Assembly: GCF_001456025.1 (NCBI RefSeq)
Contig: NZ_LMTZ01000084.1
Coordinates: forward strand, 62,001-126,000
Direction: 5' to 3'
DNA: 64,000 nt
Origin: Mastigocoleus testarum BC008
Lineage (GTDB): Bacteria; Cyanobacteriota; Cyanobacteriia; Cyanobacteriales; Nostocaceae
Below the pieces are notes generated by a model. It did not search any database. It was not told where the DNA came from and worked only from the letters and a program-made list of their open reading frames with translations. Below, piece by piece: positions 47,122-57,550 of this stretch. Made by a program: the position numbers and the translations under genes. How positions within the stretch are numbered: the stretch's first letter is position 1; each line of letters starts with the position of its first letter.

Positions 47122-48148
47122 ATTTAAAATTCTCTTTTACATTATATACAGTAATACCAATTTGGAAAAATAATAAGACAGATAGATTTCTGTAGAGACG
47201 TTAAATCATTGCAACGTCTCTACCGGAGAATCTGTTGCAATGATTTATCGAATTGGTATAAGTTTTTGACTTTTGACTTGCGCATAGCGCTATAATATGC
47301 GGTTCGATTGTCAGTAGCCCCAGATTATTTACTGGTGCTGCTGATTTCTTGTATTTTTGCATGCATGCATTTATTTACTTTATAAAATCGGTAAAGCTGA
47401 TTTATCGCACCACGTAACTAGGTTAGGGCGTAAGTAAATTATGAAACCAAGTAAGAAACTTTTTACTTCTTACTTTTTACTTGCGCATAGCGCCATATGA
47501 TGACACCAAAATTATTGGCACATTTCTATAAATATCACATATTTATCTCATATATACTGACATTAAAGGGCTGGGATGACGACCTCCGACAATCATAGTT
47601 CCCACTACACAGTTTTCTTCAAACACAGCGCAAGTTTATAATTTACCTTTTCCCAGATTATCTACATTTTTGAGTAGCATTAGGTTTCATATTACTAGGT
47701 TTTTGAATTAGGACATTTTTTGCTATCTATTAGCTGTTTTCTATTCCCTGTTTTTTCCCTGAATAAACCTAGAATTTCCTAACATCGACTCTTAATTCAA
47801 TCGGTAAATTATTCAAAATAGAAAATTTTGGATATCGAAAGATTAAATTTGAGTTTGTAGCACAAATTATCCTTTATTTATCCTCTCAAAATCTGCTATT
47901 TACTAAGAAGTAGTTTTAAAGCCCTCCAGTTTGATTACTTCTCTTTCATCAGTTTTCTAGCATTATTATCCACAGTCATTTTAATTAGTAGAGCTTGTAT
48001 TTCTGAGAAAAAAATATCATTTTCTATTTCAACTATCAGCTAGAGCTAGATATTAATAGTATTTGATATTTTATTGTTCTACTTTTTTAAGATTTCCGAG
48101 ACCGCAAATAAGCACTTCAATAATCTCATTAATCCTGTTCATAAAACG
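47122..48148. other. Intergenic region with dispersed repeats, no gene seen
   Basis: About 1 kb. A repeat element at about 47151-47260 has ATACCAATT and AATTGGTAT ends and a TAGAGACGTT/AACGTCTCTA centre (palindrome family also seen at 40524 and 42595). Two copies of ACTTGCGCATAGCGC lie near 47276 and 47499. The rest is AT-rich without ORFs or RNA genes I can recognise. Confidence 0.55.
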
Positions 48149-48682
48149 ATGAAATTCACTATTAATCCATTACTTTCCGTTGGTTTAGCTGTTTCTGCAT
48201 TACTTGCGACTTCCTTATCTGCTTTCGCAGGAGAGCAAAAATTAGCTCAGACTTTTAACGGTAATCAAAAAACTTCCACAAAAGGTGAAAACTATATAGG
48301 TTTAGGAACTGTTATTGGTGGAGACAGTGATTTTATAGATGCAGCGATCATTAGTAAAGTCAAACTACTAAATCTAGGTCGCTCCAAAAGCTTATCCATT
48401 AGACCTTCAGCCGTTTTCAGCAATGGTGACTTGGATTTGCGTATCCCTGCAACTATAGATATAACAAAAGTCGATCGAGACTTGGGAGAATTAAACGGTA
48501 GAATCAAACCTTATGCAGGTGGAGGAATTGCGATAAACTCTGGTGGAGATGCAGACCTAATGCTAACCGGTGGTATGGACCTTAAACTCACACCCAAATT
48601 AACCGCTACAACCGCTGCAAATGTGCTATTTTTAGGCGATACAGAATTCGATCTAACTGTTGGTTTAGGATATAACTTCTAA
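48149..48682 (+). CDS. Exported beta-barrel-like protein, unknown function
   Basis: 177 aa from the ATG at 48149, which gives a clean signal peptide (MKFTINPLLSVGLAVSALLA, cleavage after SAFA). The frame is open upstream to 48074 but that part looks non-coding. The mature protein alternates polar and hydrophobic residues in short strands (LSIRPSAVFSN, LDLRIPATIDI, TATTAANVLFL) and ends in LTVGLGYNF, a terminal aromatic residue as in outer-membrane beta-barrels. Eight strands would fit the length. No close family recognised. Confidence 0.75.
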   Translation: MKFTINPLLSVGLAVSALLATSLSAFAGEQKLAQTFNGNQKTSTKGENYIGLGTVIGGDSDFIDAAIISKVKLLNLGRSKSLSIRPSAVFSNGDLDLRIPATIDITKVDRDLGELNGRIKPYAGGGIAINSGGDADLMLTGGMDLKLTPKLTATTAANVLFLGDTEFDLTVGLGYNF

Positions 48683-48755
48683 CAGTAAAAAATTTACAGC
48701 AAAATAATTCCAATTATTCTGTAACTTTTGCAACGTATTTTGTTTATTTTACTCC

Positions 48756-48786
48756 TATCGTTGGGCGATAAAACATCCCAACGATA
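48756..48786. terminator. Hairpin after the beta-barrel-like gene
   Basis: TATCGTTGGG and CCCAACGATA form a perfect 10-bp stem with an 11-nt loop about 75 nt after the stop codon. No T-run follows, so termination is only possible; mRNA stabilisation is an alternative. Confidence 0.4.
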
Positions 48787-48968
48787 TAACTTGATTCATA
48801 CTAAGGATTATGAATAAAATTAAAATAATAGCGGTAAGATAATATTGTTGTGCTAAATAATATATTAATTAATAAAAAATAATGTTTTAAATGACTTGAT
48901 GATGTTTAGAATAAAGTCTTCATCACAATAAGCCGTTTAAAAATATAAATTGCCGCCGGTCAAACATA

Positions 48969-49601
48969 ATGCATAAATCACTAGTAAAAACAGAAAAATT
49001 GCCGGATGTATTAGCGGAAAAAAATCAAGAGAAAGAACGTATGCATGACGTTTTTTTACTCTTACAAAATTTGTCGAATAGAGAAGAAGTAACAATAAAA
49101 CTTATAATAGATAGTCTTTATGATATAGCTTCAGTTAATTTAATCAATAAAAAATTTAGCTATGGTCCCTTAAGAAAAATCTTAAAACCAATCAGTAGAA
49201 TGTCCAAGCCTGCATTCCGCTTCTTTGCTTGGCGATGGTTTCTGAAAAATTTTCCTCCTTTAATCACCAAATGGCTTTATAAACAAGTTACTTTTAATAC
49301 GGCTTCGAAAAAGAAAGTACAGAAACCAGTTACAACCATTCCTCAACAAAATGCACAGTTAGAAGCTGCAACAACGGCAAACTCAACACTAGAATTAGAA
49401 TTAGCGAACCGAGAAAAAAGTCGGGAAATCAAACATCTTCGTTCTCGAATCAAGTGGTTGACAGGTGTGTTGATTGGGATAATTACAATTTTTAGCAGTG
49501 GATTTCTTTGGTTGGGTTATGAATTAGAGAAATCACATTCACGAACAGTAGAAGAGTTGAAAATGCAGGTAAAAACCTTGGAAGCTGTCGTGAATAAATA
49601 A
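48969..49601 (+). CDS. Hypothetical membrane-anchored coiled-coil protein
   Basis: 210 aa, family not recognised. Basic N-terminal half (KKFSYGPLRKILKPISR, FRFFAWRWFLKNF), a helical stretch (QLEAATTANSTLELELANRE), one clear transmembrane segment (WLTGVLIGIITIFSSGFLWL, about 163-182) and a C-terminal coiled coil (SRTVEELKMQVKTLEAVV). ATG at 48969 lacks an obvious Shine-Dalgarno. No operon partner. Confidence 0.7.
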   Translation: MHKSLVKTEKLPDVLAEKNQEKERMHDVFLLLQNLSNREEVTIKLIIDSLYDIASVNLINKKFSYGPLRKILKPISRMSKPAFRFFAWRWFLKNFPPLITKWLYKQVTFNTASKKKVQKPVTTIPQQNAQLEAATTANSTLELELANREKSREIKHLRSRIKWLTGVLIGIITIFSSGFLWLGYELEKSHSRTVEELKMQVKTLEAVVNK

Positions 49602-49885
49602 TTGATACTAAGAACTCTAAAAAATTTGTCCAACGATTCAAAACTAGTACTGTGTCACACCAACTTTGACGGGTTTGTAGTTGGGCTTTAGCCCCGGTAA
49701 AGCCTTGATATTAAAGCGCTAAAGCGCTACTACGAACATTAATTTTGAGGGGTTGTAGAGACGTTGTATGCAACGTCTCTGCAAGGTTTTGTGGAACAAG
49801 CTAACCCATCATATTCAATGGGACAAACCACTAATTTGCAATAAAGATGATACACTACAGGCAGAATATCAAATCAAGCAAAATA
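49602..49885. repeat. Dispersed repeats between the coiled-coil and MBL genes
   Basis: Contains GTTGGGCTTTAGCCCC, a GCGCTAAAGCGCTACTAC segment related to the inside of the element in CRISPR array 1, and a TAGAGACGTTGTATGCAACG palindrome at about 49756-49781. A 73-codon ORF starting inside the palindrome is not credited. Confidence 0.65.
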
Positions 49886-50665
49886 TTAAGCCGACAAAAC
49901 TCTTTGCTTTAACTCAACTTCAAAGCGTTCTCCTGCTGATGGGTCGATTACTTGAGTTGTTAAATTGTTCTTTTCTAATAGCGATCTAAAATCTGTAACG
50001 GTACCTTCAGCTTTGAGAAATTTTACTAATAGCCCTTCAAATTCTACATCACCACCAGCTGCTGTCGGTAGCATAACTTGTGGTTGTAGCCACTGTGCAA
50101 CTTCTAAAGCCTTTTGCTGACCCTTAATAAAAGGTCCGACCAAAGGTAAAGCTAAGTTAATCAGGGGTGTAATAACCACATCTATTGGTGCAGATTCTTT
50201 TAAGGAAGGTGAATGATATCCGTGGGGTTCATAGTAAAGAGTAAAACCAGTTTCCAACTCGGTCAGAATATAGCCATTTTCTACTAAAGTTGGACCAATG
50301 GGAGAACCGGGAACAGCTTTAATCTCAATACTTCCATCTAAAGTAAAGGTTTCGTTATGGTCCAAAGAATTAATTTGAGTGTAACCTAATTCTTTCACAA
50401 CCTTAGCTGCATTAGGAGAACCAACAACTTGAATATTGTGGTCAAGCTCCTTGAGAGTTGGTGTATGTGCATGGTCTTCCAAACCTTGGGATAATAAAAT
50501 TAGATCGATATTTTCTGGTATTGGTCGTTCCTTGAGTTTAGAACCTTTAAAAAACCAATCAGCACCATTAAAAGTCAAGTTACCAACCAACCATGGATCA
50601 AGCAGTATTTTTTTGCTACCGATTTCAATTAACCAGCTATTGCTATCTAAATAAGTAAGGTGCAT
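49886..50665 (-). CDS. MBL-fold protein with a degenerate metal site
   Basis: 259 aa metallo-beta-lactamase-fold protein of the UlaG-like/plant-cyanobacterial type. The N-terminus (MHLTYLDSNSWLIEIGSKKI, LDPWLVGN) is typical. At the place of the HxHxDH motif it reads LSQGLEDHAH, so the first two histidines are Gln and Leu while Asp-His remain; I recall SQGLDDH as usual in this subfamily, so this is probably a family trait. Function unknown; hydrolase activity uncertain. Monocistronic, upstream neighbour is the S8 protease. Confidence 0.83.
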   Translation of the reverse strand: MHLTYLDSNSWLIEIGSKKILLDPWLVGNLTFNGADWFFKGSKLKERPIPENIDLILLSQGLEDHAHTPTLKELDHNIQVVGSPNAAKVVKELGYTQINSLDHNETFTLDGSIEIKAVPGSPIGPTLVENGYILTELETGFTLYYEPHGYHSPSLKESAPIDVVITPLINLALPLVGPFIKGQQKALEVAQWLQPQVMLPTAAGGDVEFEGLLVKFLKAEGTVTDFRSLLEKNNLTTQVIDPSAGERFEVELKQRVLSA

Positions 50666-50752
50666 ATGTATTTTTGTTAAGATAAACCCTACATTTATTA
50701 TGTCTCTGATATCGATTTTTTTGTATCGGTTGACTTAAATGCTGCACTAAAT

Positions 50753-53077
50753 CTAATATCTCCTGGTTCTTTGCGTCCTTCCAACTAAACGATTTTGAAC
50801 TTCCCTTACTGCAGCATCTGCATTAATTAAACCACTTCCAAAAAAATATTTTTCTGCTGAAACCGATCTGGGTACCCTTCCCCGCTTCATCAATAATTGG
50901 TGTAATTTTTTTTCTGCATTGGAAAGTTTTAATCCCCTGTAAGATGAAGTTCTTTTGAGAATCTCCAGAATCTCTTTTCGACTTAGGACTCTTTGTGGAT
51001 CTTCTCCCTTCATTAGCGCAACCACCCCCGCAACCATGGGAGAAGCAAAAGAAGTACCCTCAACCCAAATATATTTACCTCGAGATAGTGGGAGAGTATT
51101 CCAAGAATACCTTGGTTTGTCGATTCCTTGCCATAATCCATTGACCCATTGACCACCAGTTGTCAAAATTCCACCGTTAACCCCTACCGAACGAGTTGAA
51201 ACATCTCCACCGGGAGCAACTACAGTTAATTCATTACCAAAATTACTATAAGAAGCACGATTTCCTTTAAAATTGACACCTCCTACCCCAATTACATCTT
51301 CGATCGCTGCGGGAAATCCGATTCTTCCAATACCTTCATTTCCAACAGCAGCTACAAATACCAGATCGGGATTTTCTTTCTGTGCTCGAACTATGGTATC
51401 TGTTTCATCAGCAGTTGGTAAATAAGAACCATAACTCATGTTAATAATATCCGCACCTCTAGCGATCGCATAACCAATTCCCTCAATAATTTGGGATACT
51501 TGGTACATTGTTTCAAAGCCAGAAGTGGGACTATAAACTGTTTTACTAACTTTTACAGGTAAAAATTTGGCTTTAGGTGCAACTCCAACTACCCCATTTT
51601 TACCTTGAGGACGTGCAGCAATAACTCCAGAAACCCAAGTTCCATGGAATAAACTACTTACTTCTTTGCGTATATGATCCCGTAAAGCTTGGGCGATTTG
51701 TGCTTTAGTAAGATGTCTAATCAGTTCTTTCCTAACTGAGGATATTTCTGCTAAAAAAGGATCGTCTGCGTATTTTTCCAGTAGTTCATCATCAGATAAC
51801 AAAAAACTATCTTGGAAGATGGGACGAAACGTAGATAACTCGCGAGGATTAATTCGAGTATCCGGATCGTTACCAACAAAATCCCAACCGTGTTTTTCAC
51901 CTCTGAGTTTATCCTGAACGTTACCTACTCGGTAAAGACTACCGATTAAATCTGGATGGTTCCATTGAATAAAGTCATCAAGTACTGCAACTACAACACC
52001 TTTACCGGCTTTTGATTTAGACCAAGCCGGAATTACACCAATATCAGTACTGGGTTTAAGAGATCTAGAACGATTAAATAAGTTATCGCTCAAACACCTA
52101 TTAATAAAACTAGGAAACTGATTTAAACAGTAACTGAAAGGAGCACTATTGAGATGCCATTGTAACGGTAGCAAACTTGTTTGGAAAGGATTTTTGATTT
52201 TTCTTTGATCTCTAATAGTACCAAGTCTAATTCTTTGTGTGATATTTGATATCCCGCCAAATTTTCTCGTAAATGGGGACAAAAGGGAATTATCAAAGGA
52301 AGTTTTACTGAAAAATGGTATTGATAGATCTATTGGTTTTACATTTGTGGATGTTTTTAAATTATGGGATAAGTTAAAGTTAGGCGTTGCAGATTTAATT
52401 CCATCAAGGCGATATAAACGATTAGCTACATCTAATACTTGTACCCCTGACGCAGATAGAGATTTAACCAGATACCGATTGGAACTGAAACGTAACGGAC
52501 GAATAATACTTAAATTATGTCTTCGCAGAATTTTTTGTTTCTGACTGTTAGATGTTTGTTCGTCAAAATGAAGAATAATTTCGTTGGGGAGAATAATTTT
52601 TTCCCTATATCCACCACTTATTTGAGGAGAAGATTTCTGTCTGGAAAACACAGGTAAAGTATTCTCAACATAAGCCTGTTTTTTGAGGAGTCTTTGGATG
52701 GTGCTACTATCCCTAGGATTTGTGGAGGGGATTCTCATTAAAGCATAACGCTTCCCAAATGGTTTAATTCTCAGGCTTGAGTTTTCCAAGCTTAAATTTG
52801 CTTGATTGAAATTTGTTTTTCCAACGGAACGATTTAGATCTAGTTGTAATTTCAAATGTAGAGGTAATGAAGCTCTACTTTGAGCTTTGGGTTTAAAGCT
52901 GATAGCAACTATATCCTCTTGCAAAATCAGAGGAATTTTTTTATTGTAATAGGTATAAAATAATTTTTTATTTGTCTGAGAATTTGTCACTACTGACGTT
53001 TGTGCTTTTAAAGGCTGAGTCTTAAATATGGGCAAAAAACAAGTCAATAAAAGAATGCCAGACAAAAAACTCTTCAT
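50753..53077 (-). CDS. Exported subtilisin-like serine protease (S8)
   Basis: 774 aa from the ATG at 53077, which gives a signal peptide (MKSFLSGILLLTCFLPIFKT ... LKAQ); an in-frame ATG 12 codons upstream is less likely. A long propeptide (about 30-330) includes NEIILHFDEQTS and VLDVANRL. The catalytic triad is D367 (VAVLDDFIQWNHPDL), H478 (FHGTWVSGVIAARP) and S676 (EGTSFASPMVAG). There is a charged insertion between D and H (LSDDELLEKYADD). A truncated paralogue of its propeptide lies directly upstream. Probably secreted or periplasmic. Confidence 0.92.
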   Translation of the reverse strand: MKSFLSGILLLTCFLPIFKTQPLKAQTSVVTNSQTNKKLFYTYYNKKIPLILQEDIVAISFKPKAQSRASLPLHLKLQLDLNRSVGKTNFNQANLSLENSSLRIKPFGKRYALMRIPSTNPRDSSTIQRLLKKQAYVENTLPVFSRQKSSPQISGGYREKIILPNEIILHFDEQTSNSQKQKILRRHNLSIIRPLRFSSNRYLVKSLSASGVQVLDVANRLYRLDGIKSATPNFNLSHNLKTSTNVKPIDLSIPFFSKTSFDNSLLSPFTRKFGGISNITQRIRLGTIRDQRKIKNPFQTSLLPLQWHLNSAPFSYCLNQFPSFINRCLSDNLFNRSRSLKPSTDIGVIPAWSKSKAGKGVVVAVLDDFIQWNHPDLIGSLYRVGNVQDKLRGEKHGWDFVGNDPDTRINPRELSTFRPIFQDSFLLSDDELLEKYADDPFLAEISSVRKELIRHLTKAQIAQALRDHIRKEVSSLFHGTWVSGVIAARPQGKNGVVGVAPKAKFLPVKVSKTVYSPTSGFETMYQVSQIIEGIGYAIARGADIINMSYGSYLPTADETDTIVRAQKENPDLVFVAAVGNEGIGRIGFPAAIEDVIGVGGVNFKGNRASYSNFGNELTVVAPGGDVSTRSVGVNGGILTTGGQWVNGLWQGIDKPRYSWNTLPLSRGKYIWVEGTSFASPMVAGVVALMKGEDPQRVLSRKEILEILKRTSSYRGLKLSNAEKKLHQLLMKRGRVPRSVSAEKYFFGSGLINADAAVREVQNRLVGRTQRTRRY

Positions 53078-53282
53078 AGTATAGCTGCCTCGCAAATAGA
53101 TTCTAAAATACAACTAGCAACAGAGATGCATAAAAAAATATACATTAATTACTTAATGTATACTCTATCTTCATAAGTTGTCTGCTTTTAGAAATACAAG
53201 CTACACTAATTTAAGTATAATTACGTAATTTATTAAGCTTAATTCGAACGATTTTACAATTTTTCCTAGTAATTACTTGGAT

Positions 53283-53795
53283 TTAATGATGTAACGTGAA
53301 ATTTGGACTCGCAGATTTTACTCCACGTTCCCGATCTAGTTGATTCGCGATATTAAGAATCCCAGTACCCAATGTAGATCTTGACGTTACTATGTAACGG
53401 TTTTTGGTAAAACGTAGTTTACGGACTATCTTCAGTTTATATTTCTGGAGAATAGATTTTTGACTACTTTGGGAAAGTCCCTCATCAAAACTGACAATAA
53501 TCTCGTTCGATAATGTTACTTTATCTTTATTTCTATAACGGTTTGGCAACGCAGGCAAATTTTCATTGATATAGTTTTTTTGTCCCAAATATTCTTCCTC
53601 AGAAGAAGTAGCAAGCCTTCGAGGAGCAAATATATCTCCTTGCAGAGCAAGAGGAATTTTTCGACCGTAATATCTATAAAATAGCTGACTATTGGCCTGA
53701 TTGTGCAAACTATTAGGTATTTGAGCTTTCAAAGGTTCAATGTCTGCCAACGTTAAACCACTAAATATAATAACACCAGAGAATAAAAGCTTCAT
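53283..53795 (-). CDS. Stand-alone paralogue of the S8 protease propeptide
   Basis: 170 aa with its own signal peptide (MKLLFSGVIIFSGLTL ... LKAQ). It parallels the N-terminal part of the neighbouring protease throughout: LFYRYYGRKIPLALQGDI vs LFYTYYNKKIPLILQEDI, NEIIVSFDEG vs NEIILHFDEQ, KSASPNFTLHH vs KSATPNFNLSH. It stops exactly where the protease continues towards its catalytic domain; no protease remnant follows. Either a domain-loss duplicate that inhibits or chaperones the protease in trans (as I9-type propeptides can), or a decaying copy. Intact frame and signal peptide favour a functional gene. Confidence 0.75.
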   Translation of the reverse strand: MKLLFSGVIIFSGLTLADIEPLKAQIPNSLHNQANSQLFYRYYGRKIPLALQGDIFAPRRLATSSEEEYLGQKNYINENLPALPNRYRNKDKVTLSNEIIVSFDEGLSQSSQKSILQKYKLKIVRKLRFTKNRYIVTSRSTLGTGILNIANQLDRERGVKSASPNFTLHH

Positions 53796-54372
53796 ATGAC
53801 AGATGCCTCGCCGATATATTTTAAGGAGAGTTGTTCTGAAATTTCAAAGTTAGATATAAATCATGAATCAAGTATACATAGTATCATGCAAGCCGAAAGT
53901 TAATTGACATACAATTACCCCGTAATTACCGCTGCTGAAATATGACAAATGTATCTTACTAATTCAACTGAGTCTAAAGTATTAGGTAATGATTCATAGG
54001 CAGGTTTAACAGGCTGTAAAGTATAGGCTGTAAAGTATAGGCAGTAGGCTATAGAGCTTAGAAAATGATTGAGCAGTAACATGTTTTCTGAATTACTTCT
54101 CAATAAAATATATATTTGTTATTGAACTCTTTTCCAAAGGTTATCATATAAGTAGCAATAAAAACTAAGTATACACAGAATTACTTAATATTTCTATCTA
54201 ACTAAACAAGCGACAACAAATCTGAGAGGCGGGTAAAATCATCCTACGATGCTATGCACAGCGCAAGATACGCCTATCGAGTAACGCCGTCTGAGAAGGT
54301 TGCGGTGAGTTGTCGCCAGTTAAACTAATTAAGCGGTACCAATTTGTACCATCAACACTTAGACCCACACCA
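53796..54372. other. Intergenic region, no gene seen
   Basis: 577 bases. GTATAGGC-type short repeats at about 54018-54056. A 62-codon minus-strand ORF (53915-54103) overlaps these repeats and is not credited. The signal-peptide gene downstream has GGAGAG about 30 nt before its start. Confidence 0.5.
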
Positions 54373-54666
54373 CTATTCCCAAGTCGCAGCATCTCGCAAT
54401 ACTTCAGGAATTACTTGTGATGAGGGAAATTCTAATAAAGTTTCTCTGATTCCTAAATAACCAGATTCAGCAAAAGATAGTAACATTCGTCTCAACGCTA
54501 ACCATACTTCAGGTTCATATTCCCAGTCACCATAACGCCCAGCTTTACCAGCAATAGAACGCAAAGCCCAAAAATAACTATTCCTAACTGTAGAGCCACC
54601 TTTCTTATACTCTGGGACATCTTCGCGATCTAACAAAAGAATATCGTTTTCGATTCTTGCTTTCAT
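54373..54666 (-). CDS. Conserved hypothetical protein
   Basis: 97 aa, acidic, soluble: MKARIENDILLLDREDVPEY, then YFWALRSIAGKAGRYGDWEY and VWLALRRMLLSFAESGYLG. It reads like a real protein but I do not recognise the family. It lies 206 nt downstream of crtD in the same direction. Confidence 0.65.
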   Translation of the reverse strand: MKARIENDILLLDREDVPEYKKGGSTVRNSYFWALRSIAGKAGRYGDWEYEPEVWLALRRMLLSFAESGYLGIRETLLEFPSSQVIPEVLRDAATWE

Positions 54667-54872
54667 GGGGAGTTGATAGGAAATTGGAGATTGGACCGTC
54701 GATTCCCTGACGGTCAGAACTTCTGCAATATATTAAAAATTTATCGCGGATTGCAAATAAGTGAGATATAGGTCAAAACTTAAAAGTCATTTTTAAAGAA
54801 TATTTCACTCTTATCTCCTGTCTCCTGACTCCTCACTCCTGTTTTCTGCTGGTAAAATTAAAAGCTCAGTTA

Positions 54873-56390
54873 TTACCTTGTTGCTTTCATAATTTGTCGG
54901 ACAACAGTTAACGCAGAATAGCTCACCCCTGCTGTACCTTCTCCCGGATGGGTTGAATCACCAACCAACCATAAATTTTTCACTGGGGTACGATTAGCAA
55001 AACCAAAGGGACCAAAAGTTGGTATGCGTTGACCAATACCACCCACAATTCCTTGATCGCGTGCGGTGTATTTAGCAAAAGTTGTCGGTGTAGCAGCTTC
55101 TACATGAATAATAGTTTCTGGTTTTAAGTAAAAGTATGTGTTGAGACGAGAAATTGCTTCTTGAGTATATTGTTGTTTCAATTTCTGATAATCTTGAGTT
55201 TTCCACCACGGCGTTGGGTCGACAAATGAAGAAGCAATAATGGTAGCTTGACCCGCAGGTGCGCGACCATCACCAGAGCGACTAACTGAAACAAATAAAG
55301 AATTATTCTCACCAATGGGGCCATTAGCATCATACATAAATTGCAGGTGAGGAGGACATCCAGGAGGAACAGCGCTTTCATCTACACCCAAGTAAATTAC
55401 AAATGCACCAGAAGCTGGAGGTAACTTCTCAACCCGTTTTTTATAACCTTGGGGTACTTGTTCGCCCAATAACTGGACAAAATTTTGAACTGTAACATTT
55501 GCAACTATATGTTCTGCATCTTCAGTCCACACATCTCCTGTTTTTTGGTTGCGAATGACTACAGCGTTAGCCTTACCGTTTTTAAGCTCGACACCTTCCA
55601 CTGTATGACGCATCAATAATTTGCCACCATATTTTTCTAAGGCTTCTACAAGTCTATCGCTTAGTACCTGCATGCTACCTTCAAGGTGATATAGACCCTG
55701 TGGTTCTTGAGAGACACTCAAAGCTGTCGCTGCATAAAGTAATGCTGTTTCTTCTGCATTTACTTGGGAATAAAGCTTTAACTGCAAATCCAGAAACTGT
55801 CGGAGGCGATGATTATTTCCCTGTCCGCAAAAACGCAAAGCATCCCCTACAGTAAATAAAGTATAGGGCACAGTAATTAAAGTACTGGGACGTACAGCCT
55901 TAGTCAATTGCCATAAATCCCAAAGGTTACGAGGGGGTAAAACCGGATTGCGCCCTTGAAATTTCCAACTAGCATCAAATAAATTTTTGAGCAATCGCCA
56001 GAAACCTTCGCTACCAGGAAACTGTTTTTGTCGTTCCTCTCGCCATTTTTCTGGATTGCGCCAAACATTAATAGGGCTTTCCTCACCTGGTAGAAATACA
56101 GCACAAGCAGGGTCGCATGGAGTTGCTTGTGGTAACTCAATTCCTAACTCAGAAAAAATTAGGTGATGAATTCCTCCCGATTCTAAACCTGCTACTTGGG
56201 TTGCTCCAACATCAAAAGTAAAGCCTTTGCGCTTAAAAGTTGAAGCACAGCCACCAGGTACAATTGCTTGATCTAAAATCAGGACTTCATAACCTCTATG
56301 AGCCAGTAAAGCTCCAGCTGTTAATCCGCCAATCCCAGCGCCAATAACTATTACACGTTTTTTCTGCTTGCCAACACTTTGATGCGGCAT
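54873..56390 (-). CDS. crtD: C-3',4' carotenoid desaturase CrtD
   Basis: 505 aa FAD-dependent carotenoid desaturase/isomerase-family protein: dinucleotide motif VIVIGAGIGGLTAGALLAHR near 14, FDVGATQVAGLE, and the C-terminal FGFANRTPVKNLWLVGDSTH with GTAGVSYSAL. The C-terminal block matches cyanobacterial CrtD (Synechocystis slr1293), which desaturates the 3',4' bond in myxoxanthophyll synthesis, better than the isomerase CrtH. Probably membrane-associated. No other carotenoid gene is adjacent. Confidence 0.85.
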   Translation of the reverse strand: MPHQSVGKQKKRVIVIGAGIGGLTAGALLAHRGYEVLILDQAIVPGGCASTFKRKGFTFDVGATQVAGLESGGIHHLIFSELGIELPQATPCDPACAVFLPGEESPINVWRNPEKWREERQKQFPGSEGFWRLLKNLFDASWKFQGRNPVLPPRNLWDLWQLTKAVRPSTLITVPYTLFTVGDALRFCGQGNNHRLRQFLDLQLKLYSQVNAEETALLYAATALSVSQEPQGLYHLEGSMQVLSDRLVEALEKYGGKLLMRHTVEGVELKNGKANAVVIRNQKTGDVWTEDAEHIVANVTVQNFVQLLGEQVPQGYKKRVEKLPPASGAFVIYLGVDESAVPPGCPPHLQFMYDANGPIGENNSLFVSVSRSGDGRAPAGQATIIASSFVDPTPWWKTQDYQKLKQQYTQEAISRLNTYFYLKPETIIHVEAATPTTFAKYTARDQGIVGGIGQRIPTFGPFGFANRTPVKNLWLVGDSTHPGEGTAGVSYSALTVVRQIMKATR

Positions 56391-57550
56391 TGATTTATTT
56401 TACTTTTCTTCATATTTCTTATTCTATTGTATATCTTTGTTGCGATTGGTTTACTATTAAGTCGTAATTTTTATTGTTTTTTATTTTTTGAGATAAAAAT
56501 TATCTTTAGATGTTTCCTGATTTTCCTTCTCCTTGTTTTTACTATAAAATCAGTAATAAAAAGTAAATAAATAGACTATATGCACATTTAAGTCTCAGTT
56601 AAATTTTTTAGTTAAATTTGAAAGGCCGATTGGTGATAAGTGAGAAAAATAAGATATTCGTATTCTAAATGTTTCTCTCTTTCTTGCTGATTTATCTATG
56701 TTTATCGCTCCACTTTTATATTCAGGAATCCTAATCTTTTTTATTACATAAACTCCGAAACACTCCTTTATTTCGGCTGTGGCAACATATATATTAATTC
56801 AGATATCTATTTTACTGTAACGAGAGTCCTGAATCGGAAACAAAGAAATATCCTAAAAATTATGACGGCTGCGATTGGCTCTGCCCTTATGACGGTGAAA
56901 TATTATGTCTTAATAATAACCCATTTTGTTTTTTAAGGAGGTTTTAGGAGTTTAGTGAGTTATTTACGATCTTAAATAATTTATATTCCACTTAACTCCC
57001 TTAAACTCAATTTGTAATGAACTCAGCAGTTATAGACTGATGAGTGCAACTCTTGATGCCAACCTAAATTACTTAGTATAAAATGCTTTACTTATTAATA
57101 TTGCACAAAAATATTATTGCTTTATCTTCTGCTTGTATACTTTGAGCCTATTTTCTTTCTGTAGTTGTCAGTCATTTTGTAGGTCAAAATTTCTGTTTCG
57201 CTTTCACCTGTAGTTATACGAATGGGATATTATTCTCTACATAATATGTATTCTATTTAACATTATAAGGGAATAAAAGCTTGAGCATAAGCAGAAGTAA
57301 TTTCTTTTAGCGATAGTTTTTCAAAAAACCTAAATTGGCTGAATATTCTCCAATAAGCGCTTATAAGTTGAATTTTTACTGGTGGTACATCTTGCCTCAT
57401 GGGATGTAGTGGAGATAATCGTTCCGAGAATGCCTTGACATTTCTAAAAATTAGTGTAAAAAACATGGTGTATTCTACCACTTCACTTCAGCTGCGGTTA
57501 ATGGCAGTAAAGATGGAGCTATTCCTCTTGCAATTAAATGTAGGTCTAAT
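56391..57550. other. Long intergenic region, no convincing gene
   Basis: 1,160 AT-rich bases. TTTTAAGGAGGTTTTAGGAG at 56930-56949 resembles a strong Shine-Dalgarno but no ORF follows. A minus-strand 72-codon ORF at 57263-57481 and a + strand 63-codon ORF at 57399-57590 overlap each other and show no family features. Confidence 0.5.

Noticed and set aside
47301..47330. GGTTCGATT resembling a tRNA T-arm
   Set aside because: No acceptor stem, anticodon arm or D-arm could be found around it.
49768..49989. 73-codon + strand ORF
   Set aside because: Starts inside a dispersed palindrome and overlaps the 3' end of the MBL gene antisense.
53915..54103. 62-codon minus-strand ORF
   Set aside because: Overlaps short GTATAGGC repeats; no start signal.
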